Source: Heterodera schachtii
Taxonomy: Eukaryota > Nematoda > Chromadorea > Rhabditida > Heteroderidae
Direction of reading: 5' to 3'
Assembly (NCBI GenBank): GCA_023374025.1
Contig: SIJG01000139.1
Span: 198,157-262,156, forward strand
Length of the DNA: 64,000 nucleotides
The notes under the pieces were generated by a model. It was not told the origin of the DNA. It made no database searches and saw only the letters and a list, made by a program, of their open reading frames with translations. Made by a program: the position numbers and the translations under genes. This document shows, piece by piece, positions 57,610 to 64,000 of this stretch. Positions within the stretch are counted from its first letter, which is position 1. Each line of letters begins with the position of its first letter.

Positions 57610-60600
57610 CGTCATTTTAAAGAGCTTTTTAGTTGGTGCAACTGTGTTGGAAATCAATTTTATTCCTGGCCACATGAAATTTACATCATATTCTGCTAAG
57701 GTAAAAAATGCTTTAACCGAGCGGCAAGTTATATATACCAAAGGGGAAGATTAAACCTTTTTCCGGGAAATTTTTAATTTTTCAAATTATTAGGAAAATT
57801 TAATGAAAAAATTTTATTGTAACATTTTCCTAAATAAATTTTGAAAATTTTACTTTTAAATGAATTTGTTTAATTGAATTTTCAATTACTAATTTAAGTG
57901 ATTTTTTTTTTTAATTTAATTTTTTATTTTTAGAAGGCAGAGCCATCTAAACATTACAAATTCAATTTAACTCAATTAACGGACATTAACATCATTGCGC
58001 AGCAAGACGACCTCTTTAGTGTTAAATTTATTAATAAACAAAAAGAAGAATTTTCGGATAAAACAAGTGTGCCAATTTGGGCCGTCAATTTTATTCGGGT
58101 AAGTGGCAAAACAAAACAAAAAAAATCATAAAAATTGCCAATTTCTTACAGATAAAGGGTGAGCACATCAGTTTGCTGGACCGGCCATCTGTACTAAACG
58201 TAGAAAAGGAGGTAATTTTGTAATTTTTTTGGTAAAAATTACAAAAAATTCGTTCGAATATCTGAAATCGCAAAAAGAGATTTTCTCATTTTCTTGCTTG
58301 TCAGTGGATTTGGACCCGATTGGCCCCCGGACCTATCGGGTCAGATACGTACCGGGGTTTGATTTTCGAAAAAAAGTCCGGCTCCGAGTGCCAATGAGGG
58401 CGACCGACGAAAAGTGCAAAATTTGCCAAAATTTTGACGATATCAACTCATAACTTTGCTTAGGCGCTACCAAATTGTACAATCTTGGTATCATAACGAT
58501 AGCCTTGAATTGCTTTATTAGCTTGCGAAATTTCAAAAAATTTTATTAAGTTTTTCAATTCTAGCCAAAAGACTGGAAAATTGTCATAACTTTTGAAAAA
58601 CGTAATAAAATTTTTTGAAATTTGGCAAGCTAATAGCGAGATTCAAGGGCTATCATATGATACCAAGATTTTACAATTGGTTGCGTCTAAGCAAAGTTAT
58701 GAGTTGATTTAGTCAAAATTTTGGCAAATGTTGCACTTTTCGTCGGTCGACCCACAGGGTTTTTTAACGAATCATTTATGGTTGTCCCACTTCATTCAGA
58801 AAAATAATAATTTGAATATTGTCGCATCGTTGGATACGGTGCTTAATTACGGTGACGAAATTTGGATGGAAATGATCATCACTGATCAAACAAAAAGTTT
58901 CACCATTCGATTGATGCACGAATCGGTGCGATTCAGCAAAATATGTCAGTTCAATTCAAGGCTGGTCTCTGAAGCCAAAAAATGCCGAAATGTGCAGTTT
59001 CGGCGCCAAAAAGTGCCGTAATTCGCAATTTAAAATAATTTTAAATTTTTGTATTATCCAAAAACAATTATTTTTAACAGATTTTGTCTCAAAAATTGGC
59101 ATTTTTCATTTTGAAGCATTGTTTTATTGAATAAATAAAAACTCAGAATTTTGCCTTAATTTTTCGCTTAAAAAATGCCAAAATGCGCAATTCCGGCGCT
59201 AAAACGCATTTTATACCCAGGATCAATTGTGGACAACTAGTATTTATATAACAATATTTTTGATTTATTCAATTCATAAATTAAATAATAATTTTAAAAT
59301 AAATAAATAATTAATACGCATATTTTCAGTTGGTGACACTTTGCTATTGCTGGAATTTGACCTTTCGAAGCCAAATATTAGTTGCAAAAATTATCTGCAC
59401 GAGGTGGGAAAATTAAAAAAAAATTATTTATTTATTTTCGGAATTACAGTAACAAAGGAATTTGAAAGCGAAAACTTTGGACATACAGTATCACAAATAA
59501 ACCCTCAATTAAACAAAAACAAACAAAATGAAATGCAAATATCGTCGGGGTTTATTAATTTAATAAAGGAAAATGTACAAAACTGTCGGCTTATTAACTG
59601 AATACAGTAACCAAACCATACCAAAAAAGTGGACTACAATCATGAATACAGTAACCAGATCGTACCAAATGCCGGCTTATTAATAAATGAATAAAGAAAC
59701 AAAACCGTATCAGAAATATAGAGCTACAATTCAATGCGGAACGAATACTGTATCACCACGTATTACAGAACCACGACTTTTCAATTGGCCCTGAAATCAC
59801 GCACAAACTGAACAAATATGGCCAACATTTCCATTTGCTGATCAATGCGACGGCCAAACATTTTGCCATCAGAATTGATGAAGTCGGCTTTCAACTGGAT
59901 TGCAAATATGGAATTTCGAAAAAAAACGCACATCTTTATTTCTTCACATATCCACCATGGGCAGTGGATAAAATTCAAGTAAAATTGGACAATTAATTTT
60001 TAAATAATTAATTTATTTTTCGTGAGCCAAAAAAAGAGAAAATTAAATGCTTTTTCAATTTTTATTTTTCAAAATAATGACAAAATGGTTCACAATTAGG
60101 AGATTGTCCCCGAAAATTAAAATATTAAAAATTTTTTTCATATTTTCTTCGCCAATGTCTTCTATTTCAGAGTTTTTATTTATCAAACAAACACTTCAAA
60201 ATAAGGACAATCTGATAAATGAGTTTTTTTATTCTATAATTGAATTCTTAAAGCGAGGACAGTCTTATAAATAAGGACAGAATTTGGACAGAAATAAGGA
60301 CATCATAAGGATAAAAATAAGGACACAAATAAGGACTGCATAAGAGTTTATTATTCTATAATTCTTAAAATTAAAACGAGGACAGTCTTATAAATAAGGA
60401 CAAAATATGGACAGAAATAAGGACAGCATAAGGACAAAATAAGGACATCCGCGAGTCGTGTGCTGGAAAATCACCAATTTTTTGTTCTTCAGATTGAGTC
60501 CGTTGGGAGAATGGAACTCAAAGCATTCAAAATCAACCATACAAATGCCAATATAACGTCGGAGTGGGCCAATGTTCGGCACTTTGCCCGAGTGGTTGAC

Positions 60601-62152
60601 AAGGAAAATGGGCGACTGTTAAGCAAAGGATGAACGGATCAATGTGAAAATCCCGAACAAACAAAATAGCACGCGTGGATTTACATTTTATTTGTTGTAC
60701 GAAGGCTTGCGATGGCATCCGTTCAGTGAGTTAAATGTGCCGAAATCGTTTATATATAAAAAAAATTATTTCGAGAGGCCTCTGGAAGATTTTTTCCACC
60801 CGCGACAGTATTCCTTTCTTTAACCTCTTCCCATGACCCTTAGCTCCCTAAACAAGAAAATTTTGTAGACGAAATCTAATTGAACTTTTTTTTTTTTTGC
60901 TATCGGTCACATTTTTTCACATAGTAATTAAAAAAAACCAAAAATCGAAATTTAAATTCGAAAAAAATAAAAATATTAATAGCCAATTATAAAATTTAAA
61001 AACGGAAATGGGCACCAACTTTGCCTTGTCGAATTAGCCAATATTACTACTATGAGAGTAATAGCCTCCAAAAATTCAAACTCAAAATGGCACCGGTGGT
61101 TGCATTAATTGTCATTTTGTAAAAATGCCAAATTTTATAAAAATTGAAAATGAATTTTATTGTTAAGTTGGCAAAACGGTTATGAAGATGAATTTTAGCG
61201 GCACAAATCTACTCGAGTTCAGCAGCTATGATAGCACATTGCAAAAGGTTCGTTTGATGGCAACAAATTAAGATGCCGGAAATTTTGGGCCTAATTTTCA
61301 AAATTTCTCCCAAATTTTCCCGTGAGAGATTTAACTTTTTATCATTTCAGAAATTTGATCTGGGCAATTTGAAAAATTGTACCATCGCAGAACAGTTGGA
61401 CAAGTCAAACATAAAGGAATTCAACATTGGCATTCACGTCATGGACAATGCCGGCAAATACAATGTGACATTTGACACGGGTGGCAAAGTGACAGAGTGC
61501 CAATACAAAAGTCCGGAAATGCCACCATGGACAGTGCAATACATCGCGGTGAAAAATTTTGAATCAATTATGCCCCTTATTAATGGCGCCAATAGTCATG
61601 ACTCTTCGTCGCTAATTAGCGTCACTAATTAATTAATTAAAAAACCAAAAAATGATGAAGCAGTAAAAGGTTTTAATCACGTATACGTTATGGGTATGGA
61701 TGGATGTTGCATTATCAATTAATTACCATCAATTAGTAAGATAGCCTAAATTATGAAGCGCTAAAATTACAAGCATTACCATATTAATTAAAGAAACATT
61801 AAGATTATGACAATCGTTAATTAACGAGAATTAGTAAGATTTCCTTTTTTTAATTGTATTTAGTTATATGCTTTTTAATAATTATTAATGCATGTTAATC
61901 AAAATTTTTTCAACAAAATTATAGTTTTTTTCTATAACTCAATATAAATTTGAAATTTTAACATAATTTTTATATTCTTTAATGTTCAATAACTATTTTT
62001 TAAATATTCTCTAATTTTAGGTTATTTCAAATGACCCTCAGAAGTTAATTAAGCCGGAAATCAGTTGTATTCCGCAAAATCGTTGCATGAAAATGAAAGA
62101 AGTTGATGACCTATTAGAGAAGCAAACAAATGGGATGAAAAAGAAACATTAG
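55950..62152 (+). CDS. Multi-exon gene of tandem galectin-like units
   Basis: Exons that join in phase: 55950-56173, 56373-56523, 57633-57700, 57934-58098, 58152-58211, 58758-58944, 59330-59403, 59769-59978, 60493-60573, 60629-60725, 61168-61247, 61351-61620, 62021-62152 (TAG). The 5' end is unresolved. Three units repeat the same plan: a long first exon, then a short phase-1 exon opening IGATVLEINF, FGDTLLLLEF or VGKTVMKMNF, then a longer exon containing a PxWAVNFI, PPWAVDKI or PPWTVQYI strand. IPSVEIGTEINFKI, DLFSVKFINK and IRIKGEHISLL resemble galectin beta-strands. The HxNPR and WxxE sugar-binding residues of galectins are not seen, so carbohydrate binding is doubtful. A Mutator-like element and a fold-back element sit in its introns. 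Confidence 0.5.
56731..57325. mobile_element. Mutator-like non-autonomous transposon with iterated ends
   Basis: TTAGTAAGG at 56722-56730 is repeated exactly at 57326-57334, a 9-bp target duplication. Perfect 66-bp inverted repeats lie 7 bp inside each edge (56738-56803 and 57253-57318), each made of four iterations of GGACAATCCGACAGT or variants. The outermost 7 bp differ between ends. No transposase is present. It lies in an intron of the galectin-like gene. Confidence 0.85.
57561..57608. repeat. (TA)n microsatellite
   Basis: An uninterrupted run of about 23 TA units lies in an intron of the galectin-like gene. Confidence 0.95.
58401..58749. mobile_element. Fold-back element 1
   Basis: The ends CGACCGACGAAAAGTGCAA and its complement TTGCACTTTTCGTCGGTCG enclose a 349-bp sequence whose two halves are inverted copies (TTTGCCAAAATTTTGAC, AACTCATAACTTTGCTTAG, TTGGTATCAT). 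The right end stops 9 bp before an exon of the galectin-like gene. Confidence 0.8.
60225..60450. repeat. ATAAGGACA-rich tandem repeat
   Basis: Two units of about 120 bp contain CGAGGACAGTCTTATAAATA followed by repeated ATAAGGACA words. They lie in an intron of the galectin-like gene. Confidence 0.75.
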
Positions 62153-62625
62153 CCCTTGGCATAATGTCAAAAATTTTTATTCAAATTGAATTTTCATTAA
62201 TTCACTAATTAATGCATAAAATTTTTAATGAAAATGTATAAAGTTCAAAGCAAAATAATAAAATACAATGTAAAAAACATTAAAACAATTCTTATGAGGC
62301 TAACCTAAAAAATAACATTAAAGAATTTTTAGCCTAAGAAAAATATTATCTAAATTTTTTAAATTTTTCTCATTAATTTTTTTTTTTTGTAAATTTGATT
62401 TACACATACCTCTTATGTGATCAAAGGCTCAGCAAACTTTAAAAGAATAGATTTAGAAATTTTTAAGAAATGTATTGGCACCGCTGGCTGGCGCCTGACT
62501 AATTCATCCAATTAATTATAAAATATCCATTTGATTCCGGTTCATAAGCTGTATCTTTATAAACACACCTTTCACAAAAACATGGGAACCACAAGTACAA
62601 CTCAAAACCAAAAAGTAACGGAACC

Positions 62626-63039
62626 CGTCAGTTGGGCGCTCACGATTGGGCGCCATCGGTTGGGCGCCAGCACGTTTTTCCAATTTAACTTTTTTATTGT
62701 TTATCCAAATCCAACAATCTTGTTATCATTCGAAAGCTCTTAACATGCTCTATTAGCCTTACAAAAAGCGAATAGATTTTCAAGCCTGGAAAAATTTTTT
62801 ATTAAGAAAAACTTCAAAATTTCGAGTTTTTCGCAATTTTCATGTATAAGTTTTTTGGTATTTGTTTAATCGTGAAGCAATAGCTTAGAAAAGTTTCTAA
62901 ATACATTAAGCTTTCGAGTGATATCAAAAATGTTGGATTAGTGCAACATAGAAAAAAGTTACTTATAGTGGAAAAACATGCTGGCGCCCAACCGTGCGCG
63001 CCCAAACGTGAGCGCCCAACAGATGGCGCCCAACTGACG
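62626..63039. mobile_element. Fold-back element 2 with GTTGGGCGCC iterons
   Basis: The ends CGTCAGTTGGGCGC and GCGCCCAACTGACG are inverted. Each end carries three to four iterations of (G/A)TTGGGCGC. The AT-rich interior is a partial inverted repeat containing AGCTCT..TGCTCTATTAGCC and its echo. No target duplication is obvious. Confidence 0.75.
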
Positions 63040-63260
63040 TAGACCGAAAAGTAAACATTCTAATATTTTTTGAAAGTTTGCAGGCTAATAGAAATTAGAG
63101 ATGAAACTGTCGAGCAATGCCAAAATGTGTCAATTTGTTAATTGTTTAAAAAAGCGACGACCATTTTTCTATGAATTAATAATTGAAAAAATATGGTGAT
63201 TTGTTGAAAAATGGCTACAATTCCCCTCCCCCCCCCCCCCCGCTCCGGTGCACCCAAAAA

Positions 63261-63600
63261 CGTCGTCGGAAGACTTTTTGAACCATAACTTTCTTCATTG
63301 TCAATCAAATGAAACATTGTTGGTGTTGTTCGATAGCTCTATGTGTTTAGTATTAATTTGCAAAATTTCAAAAATTTTCGTTAAGTTTCAAAAAAGTTAT
63401 GGCCAGAAGGAACTCAAAAACCTAGTATTTCGAACTTTTTTTTTGCTCTGATTTTTGTACATTAATAAAAAATTTTGAAAATTTGCAGGCTAATAGCGTT
63501 TTTCGAATGCTTTCGAATAATACCAAGAATGTTTAATTTGGTTAAGAAAGAAAAAAGTTATGGTCGAAAAATTCGTCCGACGACGTTTCGGCTGACGACG
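63261..63600. mobile_element. Fold-back element 3 with GACGACG ends
   Basis: The left end CGTCGTCGGA is followed by GAACCATAACTTT. The right end is the inverse, AAAGTTATGGTCG followed by TCCGACGACG and a second GACGACG. The interior phrases CGATAGCTCTATGTGTTTAG and CAGGCTAATAGCG are shared with fold-back elements 1 and 2. Confidence 0.75.
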
Positions 63601-63715
63601 TTTTGTCCTACTCCGCCACCGCTCTCCCTCATCTGTTGAGTTGCAATATCTGAAAATTTACTTTATTTTTTAATTTCGGATTTTTTTTTTCATTTTACGT
63701 TACGGCATTTTTAAA

Positions 63716-64000
63716 TAGGGTTGGGCCCCCGACGTCGGGGTTGGAAAATTCGGGGTTCGGGGTTGTCGGGGTTGGAAGCGTCGGGGTTCGGGTCGGGGTT
63801 GCAAAATCGTTCGGGGTTCGGGGTCGGGGTTCGGGGTTTTTCTATTTTTGCCTTAATCCATATAGTCAAAAATTTTTTTATTATTTAGCTTAAAATTTTT
63901 TATTATTCTTAATAATTTTTATGTACTTTTTTATTTCTTTTATCATAAATATTTTGTATAGAATTAATTAAAAAAGATAAGGCATTTTTAAAATGAACAA
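63716..64000. mobile_element. Left end of a further hAT-like element (runs out of window)
   Basis: TAGGGTTGGGCCCCCGA followed by about 120 bp of GGGGTTCGGGGT iterations mirrors the ends of hAT-like elements A and B. The other end would lie beyond the window, so no target duplication can be checked. Confidence 0.5.

Overview
The window looks like nematode nuclear DNA. It is AT-rich, with many short introns whose acceptors end in TTTTCAG, TTTTAG or TTAG, and with small phase-consistent exons. The host genes have recognisable metazoan relatives: an arrestin-domain protein, a PPP4R4-like phosphatase subunit, two GILT thiol reductases, a SIN1/MAPKAP1-like mTORC2 subunit and a galectin-like repeat protein. 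I could not fix the species. The dense mobile DNA suggests a repeat-rich, possibly parasitic, nematode. All family names come from reading motifs by eye; no database search was run.

Layout. About 1-1200: two weak plus-strand gene pieces. 2351-5576: 3' part of an arrestin-domain gene (minus). 5652-21133: a 15.5-kb LTR retroelement (plus) with near-identical 291/285-bp LTRs, a primer-binding site, a polypurine tract and three large ORFs. 21237-24059: 5' part of a PPP4R4-like gene (minus). 24060-27447: intergenic. 27448-29355 and 33050-34603: two complete GILT paralogues (minus), with a truncated LINE between them. 35688-44077: a complete 13-exon SIN1-like gene (minus). About 44.1-55.9 kb: repeat-rich intergenic DNA holding minisatellites, two hAT-like elements with 8-bp target duplications, tRNA-like sequences and a family B DNA polymerase fragment. 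55950-62152: a plus-strand multi-exon gene of tandem galectin-like units with a Mutator-like MITE and a fold-back element in its introns. 62.6-64 kb: more fold-back elements and one end of a further hAT-like element.

The most striking object is the LTR element. ORF1 carries Gag (coiled coil, capsid-like region, CCHC knuckle), then an envelope-like membrane glycoprotein region, then a retropepsin-like domain with DSA at the active site. ORF2, in the -1 frame, starts with a second retropepsin (DTGA) and continues with Ty3/Gypsy-type RT, RNase H and a D,D35E integrase. ORF3 is an intact Upf1-like superfamily 1 helicase ending in its own CCHC zinc knuckle. This Gag-Env-PR/PR-RT-RH-IN/helicase plan is unlike the usual Ty3/Gypsy order. 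The element also sits exactly where two unrelated, same-strand host genes are each cut in half, and it lacks a clear target-site duplication. That points to recombination between element copies, or to an assembly join.
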